Source of the DNA: Domibacillus enclensis
Lineage (GTDB): Bacteria > Bacillota > Bacilli > Bacillales > Domibacillaceae
NCBI RefSeq assembly: GCF_900156125.1
Contig: NZ_FTLX01000005.1
Span: 226,929 to 290,928, forward strand
Length of the DNA: 64,000 nucleotides
Direction: 5' to 3'
A program made the position numbers and the translations under genes. The notes beneath the pieces were generated by a model that was given only the letters and a program-made list of their open reading frames with translations, searched no databases and was not told the origin of the DNA. Position 1 is the first letter of the stretch. Every line of letters starts with the position of its first letter. Shown here piece by piece: positions 17,208 through 26,058 of the stretch.

Positions 17208-17525
17208 ATGCATATTGCAACGGTTCTCGTGTCGGCGCTGCTCTTTTTTGTGCTGTTTTTCGGCATCGGGTTTATTTTAAACATGCTGCTTCGCATGACG
17301 TGGGTGATGGCGTTTATTTATCCGCTTGTCACGATTGCGATTGTCGATGGGATCAGCACGTTTGATTATGTGTTTAACGCAGGGGAATCCTTTCACGTTC
17401 TCGGCGAGCGAATGGCGGGATTACAGCCTGTAGACATTACGATTCTGCTGTGCGGACTGCTTGGAGCAGTAGGCAGCGGGTTTGTCATGCGCCTTTTGCG
17501 GGCAAAAGGCTACCAAATGTTTTAA
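17208..17525 (+). CDS. yuiB: YuiB, integral membrane protein
   Basis: A 105-residue protein with three predicted membrane helices (about 2-25, 28-50 and 78-98). It matches B. subtilis YuiB through LFFGIGFILNMLLRMTWVMA and the C-terminal MRLLRAKGYQMF. Its role is unknown; it has the same position downstream of the NDH-2 gene in B. subtilis. ATG at 17208 is used because AGGGGG lies 8 bases upstream. A candidate promoter, TTGACC-17-TACACT, lies at about 17151-17179. Confidence 0.85.
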   Translation: MHIATVLVSALLFFVLFFGIGFILNMLLRMTWVMAFIYPLVTIAIVDGISTFDYVFNAGESFHVLGERMAGLQPVDITILLCGLLGAVGSGFVMRLLRAKGYQMF

Positions 17526-17556
17526 GAAAGTTTTGGACAGAAGGTTTTGAATAGAA

Positions 17557-17597
17557 GAGAAAGCCGGACGAGGGTATTCGTTCGGCTTTCTTTTTTG
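17557..17597 (+). terminator. Terminator after yuiB
   Basis: GAAAGCCGGACGA pairs with TCGTTCGGCTTTC, followed by six T residues. It marks the left border of repeat copy B. Confidence 0.8.
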
Positions 17598-17604
17598 ATC
17601 TTGA

Positions 17605-18100
17605 AGATGCTGAGCCCTTTGGCGACCGCGCTTGCGCAAACACAGTTTGGGCGGCTTCTGCAGGACTACGCGTTCCTGGGGGCGGGCGGTGAGCTAACTT
17701 TTGCCGCTGCCGCGTCAAAAGTGGATCTCACCTGACCCGCTCAATCCCCAAGGAGTCTTCGTCCTGCGCCATCCGCCCTTAGTGGGGAGGGCAAGCAGTT
17801 GGTAAAACCACAACAAGAGCAGGAGAAACAGGAAAGAACAAGCCATACTGCCATTCATACGAAAAAGAGATGCTTTTGCTCATACAGTTGCTCGTTAGTC
17901 ATTGAAAAGAGCCGTTTTCAAACAATTAGAACCACCACGGGCGCAGGGAGGCCGGCGAAGACTCCCACTGGACGAGCGGACAGGCTGAAACAGCCACGGG
18001 TTTTGGGCTGGTTCAGCGTTCGCCCAGTAGGAAAGCGGAGCCTGCAGCCCGGAGCCCCTGAGTGTGCTTTTCCAGCGAAAAAGAACAATCAAGGCTTTCA
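17605..18100 (+). repeat. Dispersed palindromic element, copy B (about 0.5 kb, decayed ends)
   Basis: The core palindrome is conserved: GGGCGGCTTCTGCAGGACT at 17649 faces AGTCTTCGTCCTGCGCCATC ending near 17778, with inner arms GGTGAG (17688) and CTCACC (17727). The right box, CTGCAGCCCGGAGCCCCTG, is at about 18043-18061. Copy B has an extra structured section at about 17930-18040 (GCGAAGACTCC, GGCTGAAACAGCC) that is absent from A and C. The AT-rich outer ends shared by A and C are not recognisable here, and no duplicated terminator flanks it. An open frame of 131 codons crosses it on the plus strand but has no ribosome binding site or recognisable domain. Confidence 0.75.
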
Positions 18101-18119
18101 GTTACTGGATTGTTTGGCT

Positions 18120-18875
18120 TCACTGACTGCCCTCACTGTTATGTCCAAACTCTTTTGTAAGGAGAAGGTGGTCCAGCTTTTCAAGGCCCTTTAAGAGATT
18201 AGGGGAAGGGCGGCAAAAATCTTTTTCCTCCATCACAAAAATAGGTGTTCCATTGTAGCCGTTTCTTTTCTTCACGACATTCACATTCACTTTATCGGTC
18301 ATCACTCCGACCCATGACAGTAAAATAACATCAGGCTTTTTCGCCAGCACGGTTTCCCAGTCTGTTTGAATGCTTGGCTCCGGCTGATCGTGAAAGACAT
18401 TGATTCCTCCGCACATCTCGCTTATTTCCGTCAGCCAATTGGCGCCGCCTGGTGTAAACAAAGGCTTCGGCCACCATTCCCAGTAAAGGCGCGTTCGGTT
18501 TTCCCATTCACGTGAACGGTAGAATTCGATTGACTGTACCCACCTTTCCTGAGCAAAGGCACCATCTATTCCGCAGGCGTCCGCGATCTGTCCAATAGAA
18601 ACCCCGATATCATCAAGTGAATGTGGATTCGTGACAATATGGGGAATGCCGCGTTTAACAAGCTCCTCCACGTTTTTCTCCATGCCAGGGACACTGAGTG
18701 AGGCCAGTACGATGTCTGGCTCTAGTTTGGCGAGCTTCTCCATATCAATCGACAAATCAGGCCCAAGCCGAACCCGGTGTAAATCCGAATAATCATCTAC
18801 TCCTACAATTTGGCTGGCAAGGCCAAGATATTCACACACTTCTGTATTGCTTGGACAAATGGACACAATCCTCAT
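18120..18875 (-). CDS. Cobalamin-binding (BtuF-like) periplasmic-binding-protein-fold protein
   Basis: A 251-residue protein with the helical-backbone metal/cobalamin-binding fold. It starts MRIVSICPSNTEVCEYLGL; VGVDDYSD, EPDIVLASLSVPG and KKPDVILLSWVGV are typical of BtuF-like proteins. It has no signal peptide or lipobox and no ABC transporter next to it, so it is probably cytosolic and not a classical importer component. ATG at 18875 is used because AGGAGTG precedes it; a further ATG lies six codons upstream. Only about 50 bases separate it from divergent yuiE. Confidence 0.75.
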   Translation of the reverse strand: MRIVSICPSNTEVCEYLGLASQIVGVDDYSDLHRVRLGPDLSIDMEKLAKLEPDIVLASLSVPGMEKNVEELVKRGIPHIVTNPHSLDDIGVSIGQIADACGIDGAFAQERWVQSIEFYRSREWENRTRLYWEWWPKPLFTPGGANWLTEISEMCGGINVFHDQPEPSIQTDWETVLAKKPDVILLSWVGVMTDKVNVNVVKKRNGYNGTPIFVMEEKDFCRPSPNLLKGLEKLDHLLLTKEFGHNSEGSQ

Positions 18876-18925
18876 AGCACCACTCCTATTCATTTTCCAC
18901 TATAATAGCATGTGAGGTGATGGAA

Positions 18926-20395
18926 TTGTTTACAATCAAAAATGAACAAATAACTCAAACGAAAATGGATGCGCTTTTAATCGGGCTTTTTGATAAGCCT
19001 CTGAAATTTGACGGGGTGCTGCAGCCCCTTGATGGAGCGTTTTCAGGCGGATTGACGGAGCTTGTGAAAAATGGAGACGTGTCAGCGAAAAAAGAACACA
19101 CATCTGTTATTCCCTCGTTCGGTCATATTCCAACAAAACGGCTGGTGACAGCAGGGCTCGGAAAAGAAAAGGAAGCCGATTTTCATGTCATTCATAAAGC
19201 TGTGACGAAAGCGGCCAAGCAGTCGAAATCATACGGTCTCCAGTCGCTGGCTATTGCACTGGATTCGTTTGTGACCGAAAATGTCACCGCTGTTGAGGCG
19301 GCAGAAGCTGTAATGGAAGCTTTGTTTATGGCGCGCTTCCGCTACAATGGCTACCGGACGCCGGGGAATGAACCTGAAACGCACGTAACCGCCATTGATG
19401 TGTATACCGAAGCAGATGCTGCTGAAATAAAAGCCGCCTGCGAGGTTGGCCGGGCAATGGCTGAAGGAACGAACACCGCAATTCGGTTAACGGCGACACC
19501 ACCGAATATGATGACAGCCGGCGACCTTGCGCACCATGCCGAGACGCTTGCGGAGCAATACGGCTTTGATGTTGAAGTGCTGGAACGGGAAGATATGGAG
19601 AAAATCGGCATGGGTGCTTTTTTAGCGGTGGCACAGGGTTCCACAGAGCCACCGAAAATGATTACATTGAAATATAATCCGACTGATGCGTGGGAGGATG
19701 TGCTGACGTTCGTTGGGAAAGGTGTCACGTTTGATACAGGAGGCTACTCCATCAAGCCAAAGGATGGCATCGTCGGCATGAAAACGGACATGGGCGGCGC
19801 AGCAGCCGTACTGGGTGCAATGGAGATTATCGGCAAGCTTCGGCCGGATCGTCCGGTTATGGCGGTGATCCCGGCAACGGATAATGTGATCAGCGCCAAT
19901 GCCTTTAAGCCTGATGATGTGATTACTTCTCTGTCAGGGAAAACGATCGAGGTGAAAAACACCGATGCGGAAGGCCGGCTTGTCCTGGCAGATGCGATTA
20001 CGTATGCGAAGCAGCAGCGTGCCGGCAAATTAATCGATGTGGCAACGTTGACGGGCGGAGTTGTGATCGCGCTCGGCAAAGATAAAACGGGTGCCATGAC
20101 GAACAATGAGCCGTTCTTTGAAGAAGTTCTGCAGGCGTCTCATGAAGCAGGAGAAATGATCTGGCAGCTGCCGCTTACGGACTACGATAAAAAGCGCATT
20201 CGAAATAGTGATGTGGCCGATTTAAATAATTCTCCCGGCCGTGACGGACATGCGATTATGGGCGGGGGCTTTATTGGCGAATTTGCAGAAAATACGCCGT
20301 GGGTGCACCTTGACATTGCCGGCAGTGCGGAGCTGACGCCGGGTGTCATGACACGCACGTTAGCCATTTTAGCGCTGTCAGACCAATCTGAATAA
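18926..20395 (+). CDS. yuiE: Leucyl aminopeptidase (M17 family), YuiE
   Basis: A 489-residue M17 aminopeptidase. The two-zinc centre and active site are seen in VGKGVTFDTGGYSIK (Lys, Asp), KTDMGGAAAV and NTDAEGRLVLADA (Asp, Glu, Arg), with LNNSPGRDGHAIMGG further on. It releases N-terminal residues from peptides in the cytosol, usually as a hexamer. TTG at 18926 is preferred: GAGGTG ends 6 bases before it, and the protein then starts MF like B. subtilis YuiE. A TATAAT at 18901-18906 gives a very short leader. Confidence 0.9.
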   Translation: MFTIKNEQITQTKMDALLIGLFDKPLKFDGVLQPLDGAFSGGLTELVKNGDVSAKKEHTSVIPSFGHIPTKRLVTAGLGKEKEADFHVIHKAVTKAAKQSKSYGLQSLAIALDSFVTENVTAVEAAEAVMEALFMARFRYNGYRTPGNEPETHVTAIDVYTEADAAEIKAACEVGRAMAEGTNTAIRLTATPPNMMTAGDLAHHAETLAEQYGFDVEVLEREDMEKIGMGAFLAVAQGSTEPPKMITLKYNPTDAWEDVLTFVGKGVTFDTGGYSIKPKDGIVGMKTDMGGAAAVLGAMEIIGKLRPDRPVMAVIPATDNVISANAFKPDDVITSLSGKTIEVKNTDAEGRLVLADAITYAKQQRAGKLIDVATLTGGVVIALGKDKTGAMTNNEPFFEEVLQASHEAGEMIWQLPLTDYDKKRIRNSDVADLNNSPGRDGHAIMGGGFIGEFAENTPWVHLDIAGSAELTPGVMTRTLAILALSDQSE

Positions 20396-20425
20396 TCCGC
20401 CTATTTCATATAATAGGAAAGCATA

Positions 20426-20455
20426 TTGACAATGCCGCGGACAATTTGCTATCTT
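20426..20455 (+). promoter_or_regulatory. Probable sigma-A promoter for yuiF
   Basis: TTGACA (perfect -35) followed after 18 bases by TATCTT. Confidence 0.5.
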
Positions 20456-20507
20456 TTATACGATCCTTTAGTAATTTAGCAGATTAAAGTGTTGGAGGTA
20501 TATAAAA

Positions 20508-21836
20508 ATGAATGCAGTTGTTTTTGCGGTCATTGTCATGCTCGTTCTCAGCCTTCTCCGCGTCAATGTCGTCTTTTCCCTTATCACAGGCGCATTAGTG
20601 GGCGGGTTGATTGGCGGTCTTGGCATGGATGGTACGATCGCCGCTTTTTCAGAAGGAGTCGGCGGCGGAGCAAATGTCGCTTTGAGCTATGCGATGCTTG
20701 GAGGATTTGCCGTAGCGGTCTCGAGCACCGGTCTTCCGGAAGCGCTCGTGGCGTTTGTTCTACGTTTTATTGGAAAAAAAGAAGAAGCACGGTCAGAAAA
20801 ATTACCGAAAGCACTGATTTTGTTTGTCATTCTGATCATGGCTTGTTCTTCACAAAATGTGATCCCGGTGCATATTGCTTTTATTCCGCTTCTTATTCCG
20901 CCGCTTTTGAAAATCATGAACGAGCTGCGGATTGACCGGCGTTTGACAGCAACGGTATTGACATTCGGTCTTGTCACGCCGTATATGCTGCTTCCAGTTG
21001 GCTTTGGTCAAATCTTTCACGAGATTATTGCTACAAACATGAAAGACAGCGGCCTTGAGGTAGCAATCGACGAGATACCGAAAGCGATGCTTCTGCCGGC
21101 AGCCGGCATGCTTGTCGGCTTGCTGATTGCCGTCTTTTTCTCTTACCGAAAGCCGCGTGAATACAGCGAAAGCGGGCTGCCTATTCCGGTTGAGACAGAA
21201 GCTCATCAAGCCGGCTATACGTCATTTGGCTTGATTGTGTCAGGTGTAGCTATTGTTGCTGCGCTCTGGGCACAGCTAGCGACAGATTCAATGGTTTTCG
21301 GTGCGCTGGCCGGTATTGTCGTGCTGTATGTGTTCCGGGCCATTCGCTGGAATGAAGCAGATCATCTTTTAACGAACGGCATGCGGATGATGGCGTTTAT
21401 CGGCTTTGTTATGATTGCCGCCTCCGGTTTTGCCAATGTAATGGGCGCAACCGGTGACGTTGAAACCCTTGTGCAAAATTCAGCAGCAGCGATTGGCGGC
21501 AACAAGGCGCTGGGCGCGCTGCTTATGCTGGTGGTCGGCTTGCTGGTAACGATGGGAATTGGCTCGTCCTTTTCCACAATCCCGATTATTGCCACAATTT
21601 TTGTGCCACTGGCACTTGAACTGGGCTTTAGTCCGATGGCTGCGATTGCGCTTGTTGGAACAGCAGGAGCCCTTGGCGACGCCGGTTCTCCGGCATCAGA
21701 CAGTACGCTTGGTCCTACATCCGGATTAAATGCGGATGGACAGCATGATCATATTTGGGATACAGTGGTTCCGACGTTTCTTCATTACAACATCCCTGTT
21801 ATTCTTTTCGGCTGGATCGCCGCTATGATATTATAA
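20508..21836 (+). CDS. yuiF: YuiF, Na+/H+ antiporter-family (NhaC-like) membrane transporter
   Basis: A 442-residue polytopic membrane protein with about 11-12 hydrophobic segments and Gly-rich motifs ([34 protein letters not shown]). It matches B. subtilis YuiF, annotated as a putative amino-acid transporter in the Na+/H+ antiporter superfamily. The substrate is unknown. GGAGG precedes the ATG. The same order, yuiE then yuiF, occurs in B. subtilis. Confidence 0.87.
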   Translation: MNAVVFAVIVMLVLSLLRVNVVFSLITGALVGGLIGGLGMDGTIAAFSEGVGGGANVALSYAMLGGFAVAVSSTGLPEALVAFVLRFIGKKEEARSEKLPKALILFVILIMACSSQNVIPVHIAFIPLLIPPLLKIMNELRIDRRLTATVLTFGLVTPYMLLPVGFGQIFHEIIATNMKDSGLEVAIDEIPKAMLLPAAGMLVGLLIAVFFSYRKPREYSESGLPIPVETEAHQAGYTSFGLIVSGVAIVAALWAQLATDSMVFGALAGIVVLYVFRAIRWNEADHLLTNGMRMMAFIGFVMIAASGFANVMGATGDVETLVQNSAAAIGGNKALGALLMLVVGLLVTMGIGSSFSTIPIIATIFVPLALELGFSPMAAIALVGTAGALGDAGSPASDSTLGPTSGLNADGQHDHIWDTVVPTFLHYNIPVILFGWIAAMIL

Positions 21837-21838
21837 TG

Positions 21839-21874
21839 AAAAAAAGCGCTCCGTTTATCGGGGCGCTTTTTTTG
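21839..21874 (+). terminator. Terminator after yuiF
   Basis: AAAAAGCGCTCCG pairs with CGGGGCGCTTTTT, followed by a T-run. Confidence 0.85.
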
Positions 21875-21891
21875 TAAAAGGAGAGATTTGA

Positions 21892-22281
21892 ATGAATATT
21901 TCAACAGAACATACACTGATCGCTGCGTTGGGGATTGAGACGGTCCGCATTGAAAAGGGTTTTGTTGTCATGACGATGCCGGTTGACGAACGAACACGCC
22001 AGCCATTTGGCTACTTGCATGGCGGTGCATCCGTGGCACTGGCCGAAACTGCAGCAAGTGTGGGAGCGGCTGCGCTGATCAATATGGAAACGGAGCTGTG
22101 CTTCGGCATTGAAATCAACGCCAACCATATGAAATCAAAACGGGACGGAATGGTGACAGCAACAGCTAAAGTAGTGCATTATGGAAAATCGACGATGGTC
22201 TGGACGATTGACGTAACGGATGAGGAAGGGGATCTGATCTGTTTATCACGCTGCACCGTCGCCGTTGTGAAGAAAAAATAA
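21892..22281 (+). CDS. yuxO: YuxO, hotdog-fold thioesterase (PaaI/MenI-like)
   Basis: A 129-residue hotdog protein that matches B. subtilis YuxO. The core is RQPFGYLHGGASVALAETAAS near residue 36, whose Glu and His-Gly-Gly segment form the active site, followed by EINANHMKS. Members cleave acyl-CoA; YuxO is a candidate for the DHNA-CoA thioesterase step of menaquinone synthesis, which is an inference from family. AAGGAGAG precedes the ATG, directly behind the yuiF terminator. Confidence 0.87.
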   Translation: MNISTEHTLIAALGIETVRIEKGFVVMTMPVDERTRQPFGYLHGGASVALAETAASVGAAALINMETELCFGIEINANHMKSKRDGMVTATAKVVHYGKSTMVWTIDVTDEEGDLICLSRCTVAVVKKK

Positions 22282-22282
22282 G

Positions 22283-22308
22283 GTTTGAGGAGCAGGAGGG
22301 GCGGGAAC
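22283..22308 (+). promoter_or_regulatory. Sigma-B-like general stress promoter
   Basis: GTTTGA, a 14-base spacer and GGGAAC fit the sigma-B pattern (GTTT, 12-15 bases, GGGWAW). It starts just after the yuxO stop and 24 bases before the ydaT-like start. Confidence 0.55.
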
Positions 22309-22331
22309 CTTTTTGGCAAAGGAGTGATTGC

Positions 22332-22697
22332 ATGCCCTGGAGCAAAAATGACTACCCTGCTTCGATGAAAAACCTGCCGGAGCCTATCCGTCATAAAGCC
22401 ATTGAAATCGCCAATGCTTTGCTGGAGGACGGCTATGATGAAGGACGCTCCATCGCCATCGGCATCGACCGGGCAAGAAGCGCAGAAGGAAGGAAAGACG
22501 ACGGGCGCCCGCACTATGAAGTAAAGCACGAGAACGACCGCTGGGTGCTGAAAAAAGAAAATGGAGAGCGAGCGATCCGTTCTGAAGAAACAAAACAGGA
22601 TCTCCTAATCGAAGCGAAAAAATACGTGAATGAACACGAAGGCATCCTGACCGTTTATCAAGAAAACGGCAAGAAAGACCAAACACTATATGAATGA
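22332..22697 (+). CDS. ydaT: YdaT-like general stress protein (ChaB-like N-terminus, DUF2188 C-terminus)
   Basis: A 121-residue cytosolic protein. The N-terminal 50 residues (MPWSKNDYPASMKNLPEPIR, then EIANALLEDGYDEGRSIAIG) match B. subtilis YdaT, a sigma-B-controlled protein. The C-terminal half (about 65-115, HYEVKHENDRWVLKKENGERA) is a DUF2188 domain. It is shorter than YdaT because the acidic linker is missing. Molecular function is unknown. AAAGGAG lies 8 bases before the ATG. The sigma-B-like promoter upstream fits a stress role. Confidence 0.78.
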   Translation: MPWSKNDYPASMKNLPEPIRHKAIEIANALLEDGYDEGRSIAIGIDRARSAEGRKDDGRPHYEVKHENDRWVLKKENGERAIRSEETKQDLLIEAKKYVNEHEGILTVYQENGKKDQTLYE

Positions 22698-22699
22698 AA

Positions 22700-22737
22700 A
22701 AAAGCAGCCTCATCGCTTAGAGGCTGCTTCTTTTTTT
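22700..22737. terminator. Bidirectional terminator between ydaT-like gene and mrpG
   Basis: AAGCAGCCTC pairs with GAGGCTGCTT, with A and T runs on both sides. The mrpG stop codon lies inside the hairpin. Confidence 0.82.
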
Positions 22738-23072
22738 GCTTTATCTTTTAAATCGTCACGAACACTTTGGTCCCACATCTTCACACCTGAATTGTAGGCA
22801 GCGCGGCTGATTAAGTGGCCGGCCACCGGAGCGGTAATGAAGAAAAAGGCGATTCCGAGCAGGAGACGGGAGCTGAAAAAGCCGTCTGCCGCCAGGAAAT
22901 AAAAGAAGGTTGCCAGCAAAATACACATAACGCCAAGTGTTGCGCTTTTAGAGGCCGCATGGTTTCGTGTGTACACGTCCGGGAGGCGGATAAGGCCGAA
23001 TGCTGCCACCAGGCTTAAAAACGCTCCTATAAGCAATAAAACAGCAATGAACACCTCACTGGTCACGGTCAT
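22710..23072 (-). CDS. mrpG: MrpG, Na+/H+ antiporter subunit G
   Basis: A 120-residue protein with three membrane helices and the subunit G signature GLIRLPDVYTRNHAASKSATLG. It is the last gene of the mrp operon. ATG at 23072 is preferred because GAGGTG ends 7 bases upstream inside mrpF; the two genes overlap by 17 bases. Mrp complexes exchange external H+ for internal Na+ and are essential for alkali and sodium tolerance in Bacillus. Confidence 0.93.
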   Translation of the reverse strand: MTVTSEVFIAVLLLIGAFLSLVAAFGLIRLPDVYTRNHAASKSATLGVMCILLATFFYFLAADGFFSSRLLLGIAFFFITAPVAGHLISRAAYNSGVKMWDQSVRDDLKDKAKKEAASKR

Positions 23073-23340
23073 ATTCAATCACCTCGCCCTTCTCTAAAAA
23101 CTTCGCAAATGCAACGGTCCCGATAAAGGCTAGAATCCCGATCAGCAAAATGACATCCAAATAATTGCTCGTATCTAGAATCATGGAAAGAACGGCCGTA
23201 ATCGACACGAGATTGATGCCCATTGCATCCAGCGCAATGACACGATCCGGTACGGTCGGCCCTTTCACTAAGCGGTATATGAGACCGATCATGGCAATAG
23301 CCAGTACAGCCAGCGTAACGTGGAGAATTGGCTCAATCAT
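23056..23340 (-). CDS. mrpF: MrpF, Na+/H+ antiporter subunit F
   Basis: A 94-residue protein with three membrane helices. VKGPTVPDRVIALDAMG is the subunit F signature. It overlaps mrpE by 8 bases and mrpG by 17, as expected for translational coupling. MrpF has also been linked to cholate export in B. subtilis. Confidence 0.94.
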   Translation of the reverse strand: MIEPILHVTLAVLAIAMIGLIYRLVKGPTVPDRVIALDAMGINLVSITAVLSMILDTSNYLDVILLIGILAFIGTVAFAKFLEKGEVIEYDRDQ

Positions 23341-23815
23341 GACGGCTCACCTCCATAATCGCTTTTTCAAACGAATTTTTAATGTCTTCTACTGCTTCTG
23401 CCACGTCCCCTATGTCAATCGCATGAATATAAAGGGTTTTATTGTCATCCGAAACGTCAACAACGAGCGTGCCCGGTGTTAAGGTAATCAAGTTTGACAG
23501 CAGGGTTACTTCCCAATCTGTCTCAAGCTCTGTTTGAAAAGCAAAAATGCCCGGACGGATATTCAGCTTGGGACGGAGAACAAGCTTTAATACATCGATG
23601 TTCGCTTTAATCAGTTCCTTTAAAAACAGGAGAAACAAGTAGGTGACAGCCCATACGCGATGCAGATAAAAGCGCCCTTTGAAAAAGCGCCGCATCCCGA
23701 GCATCACAAGAAGCCCAAGTAAATACCCGATAATAAACGTTTGAGCGGAAAAAGAAACTTGCAGAAACATCCAGAGAAACGCGAGAAATACATTTAATAA
23801 AATTTGAAAGGCCAT
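23333..23815 (-). CDS. mrpE: MrpE, Na+/H+ antiporter subunit E
   Basis: A 160-residue subunit with N-terminal membrane helices and a cytosolic end containing SNLITLTPGTLVVDVSDD, the subunit E signature. It starts 5 bases after the mrpD stop. Confidence 0.93.
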   Translation of the reverse strand: MAFQILLNVFLAFLWMFLQVSFSAQTFIIGYLLGLLVMLGMRRFFKGRFYLHRVWAVTYLFLLFLKELIKANIDVLKLVLRPKLNIRPGIFAFQTELETDWEVTLLSNLITLTPGTLVVDVSDDNKTLYIHAIDIGDVAEAVEDIKNSFEKAIMEVSRHD

Positions 23816-23820
23816 ATGAT

Positions 23821-25302
23821 CTACTCCTTCAATACGGCGTCTATATAGATTTCCGGATGGATGAGCGCGTCAACGGCCTGCATCACATAAGGATATACAG
23901 CTTCTGTCCCTACACCGTATAAAACAGAAAGAACGACAAGCGCTGCTGACGGAATAAACAGGGAAGCCATTTGTGTTTTTTTCTTCGGCAGCTCACCTTC
24001 AGGCGTTTTCCAGAAAACGGCCATAAACAGGTTCACAACAGAATACAAAACAGCCAGGCTCGAAAGAAGAACGACAATGGCTCCGACGTATTCACCGGAT
24101 TCAAAACCCGCCCGGACAATCAGCAGCTTGCCTGTAAAGCCAGATAAAGGCGGAATGCCGGCAAGGGCAAAGGACGCGACAAGGAATGTCCAGCCAAGAA
24201 CGGGATAAAGACGAATCAAGCCGCCCATTTTGGTCATATTCGACGTGCCTGCAGCGTAAATCATGATGCCGCCAAGCAGGAACAAGCCCGCTTTAATGAT
24301 CATGTCATGAACGAGATAAAACACCGTTCCCGCCATCGATTCTTCTGTCATAACGGCAATGCCGAACAGCAGCACCCCAACAGCAATGATAATGTTATAA
24401 ATTAAAATTTGCTTAACATCCTTGTAAGCCAGTGCCCCGATGGAACCGGCAATCATTGTTAACATTGCCAGCAGGGCGAGAATGTCATGTGTAAATGCCT
24501 GGTCGTGATAAAAGAACAGCGTGTACGTTCGCATAATGGCGTATATTCCGACCTTTGTCAGAAGCGCTCCGAACAGCGCCAATATAGGAGCGGGAGGCGC
24601 AGAATACGATCCGGGCAGCCAGAAATACAGCGGGAAAATGCCACCTTTTAAGCCGAAAACGATCAAAAACAAAATCGCTAAAACAGTGACGAGCGGATCG
24701 GCGCCAATTTCGGCAAGGCGGGATGAAATATGCGCCATGTTCAAAGACCCGGTCATCGAATAAAGATACCCGACGGCGATAACAAATAGCGCGGAGGAGA
24801 TTACATTTACCAGCACATATTTGATGGATTCACGCAATTGAACCTTTGTGCCGCCGATGACTATCAGCACATACGACGACATAAGCATGATCTCGAAGAA
24901 AACAAACAGGTTAAAAATATCGCCCGTTGTAAACGATCCATTTACACCGACCAGCAAAAACTGCACGATCGGATAATAATAAAAGGCTTCACGCCCGCTT
25001 CCAATCGAGCGGAAGGAGTACACAACCACGCAAAGTGTAATAATAGAAGCGGTCAGAACAAGCAGGATGCTCAGCATATCCGATACGAGTGTAATACCGA
25101 ACGGAGCCGGCCAGCTGCCCATATCGACCGTTTGAATGCCATTTTCCCGAACTTTTTTCAAAACAAATAACGCAGCAATCACAGTGGCGGCAGAAGCAGC
25201 AACAGACACGATTCTCTGGGCTTTCACACTTTTTGATAAAAACATGAGCACAACAGCAGCTACAAGCGGAATGAGAATTGGCAAAATCGGTGCATTAATC
25301 AT
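23821..25302 (-). CDS. mrpD: MrpD, Na+/H+ antiporter subunit D (NuoL/M/N-like)
   Basis: A 493-residue polytopic protein of the proton-translocating antiporter module also found in complex I. Landmarks are [16 protein letters not shown] (helix with the key Glu), [32 protein letters not shown], and [16 protein letters not shown]. It overlaps mrpC by 8 bases. Confidence 0.95.
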   Translation of the reverse strand: MINAPILPILIPLVAAVVLMFLSKSVKAQRIVSVAASAATVIAALFVLKKVRENGIQTVDMGSWPAPFGITLVSDMLSILLVLTASIITLCVVVYSFRSIGSGREAFYYYPIVQFLLVGVNGSFTTGDIFNLFVFFEIMLMSSYVLIVIGGTKVQLRESIKYVLVNVISSALFVIAVGYLYSMTGSLNMAHISSRLAEIGADPLVTVLAILFLIVFGLKGGIFPLYFWLPGSYSAPPAPILALFGALLTKVGIYAIMRTYTLFFYHDQAFTHDILALLAMLTMIAGSIGALAYKDVKQILIYNIIIAVGVLLFGIAVMTEESMAGTVFYLVHDMIIKAGLFLLGGIMIYAAGTSNMTKMGGLIRLYPVLGWTFLVASFALAGIPPLSGFTGKLLIVRAGFESGEYVGAIVVLLSSLAVLYSVVNLFMAVFWKTPEGELPKKKTQMASLFIPSAALVVLSVLYGVGTEAVYPYVMQAVDALIHPEIYIDAVLKE

Positions 25303-25636
25303 CCGTTTCCATCCCTCTCATCTGATCCATATTGTCGGTGCCCAGTTCCTGGTAAGCCCGGTACGCGATAACGAGAAACACAGCTGTTACACCGAAGCTG
25401 ATCACAATCGCTGTTAAAATAAGCGCCTGCGGGATCGGATCGGTATAAGAAGCGGCATTTTCACCAAGCACCGGCACCGCCCCGGTTTTCAGCCCGCCCA
25501 TCGTTAGAAGCATGAGGTGCGTGCCGTGGCTGAGCAGTCCTGTTCCGATAATAATTCGAAGCAGGCTTTTCGAAAGCATTAAATACACCGCAGCTGCAAA
25601 AAGCAAGCCTGCGACAATACACATTAAAATTTCCAT
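25295..25636 (-). CDS. mrpC: MrpC, Na+/H+ antiporter subunit C (NuoK-like)
   Basis: A 113-residue, three-helix subunit homologous to Nuo[12 protein letters not shown] and [20 protein letters not shown] are diagnostic. It shares one base with mrpB (25636). Confidence 0.95.
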   Translation of the reverse strand: MEILMCIVAGLLFAAAVYLMLSKSLLRIIIGTGLLSHGTHLMLLTMGGLKTGAVPVLGENAASYTDPIPQALILTAIVISFGVTAVFLVIAYRAYQELGTDNMDQMRGMETDD

Positions 25637-26058
25637 TATTCACTCTCTCCAATCGTTTGAATAATGGTCATGGTTACACCAATGACAACAAGATACACAC
25701 CTAAATCAAACAGCATCGCGGTGTGGAGCGATGTTTTGCCAAACAGCGGCAGCTGGAAATAATCGTATGCGTGAGTGAAAAACGGCACATTAAAGATCAA
25801 TGATCCTGCAGCGGTCCCAACTGAAAAAAGGAGACCAAGAGCAGTCAGCCATTTAAAATCAACAGGGAAGCCGCGACGGACCGTTTTCATATCAAACGCC
25901 AGCAGCAAAAGAACAATGGCGCCGGATGTCAAAAGACCGCCGACAAAACCGCCGCCCGGGTAATAATGCCCGGCAAAAAACAGGTGAATGGCAAAGAAAA
26001 TGATCATAAAAAACACAATTTTAGCGACGGTTTGAAAAATGACATCATTCGTTTTCAT
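25636..26058 (-). CDS. mrpB: MrpB, Na+/H+ antiporter subunit B
   Basis: A 140-residue protein with four membrane helices. [23 protein letters not shown] is the subunit B signature. It overlaps the end of mrpA by 14 bases. Confidence 0.94.
   Translation of the reverse strand: MKTNDVIFQTVAKIVFFMIIFFAIHLFFAGHYYPGGGFVGGLLTSGAIVLLLLAFDMKTVRRGFPVDFKWLTALGLLFSVGTAAGSLIFNVPFFTHAYDYFQLPLFGKTSLHTAMLFDLGVYLVVIGVTMTIIQTIGESE

Noticed and set aside
17799..18194. Open frame of 131 codons across repeat copy B
   Set aside because: It has no ribosome binding site, low-complexity composition and no recognisable domain. It spans the palindromic element and runs antisense into the cobalamin-binding-like gene.
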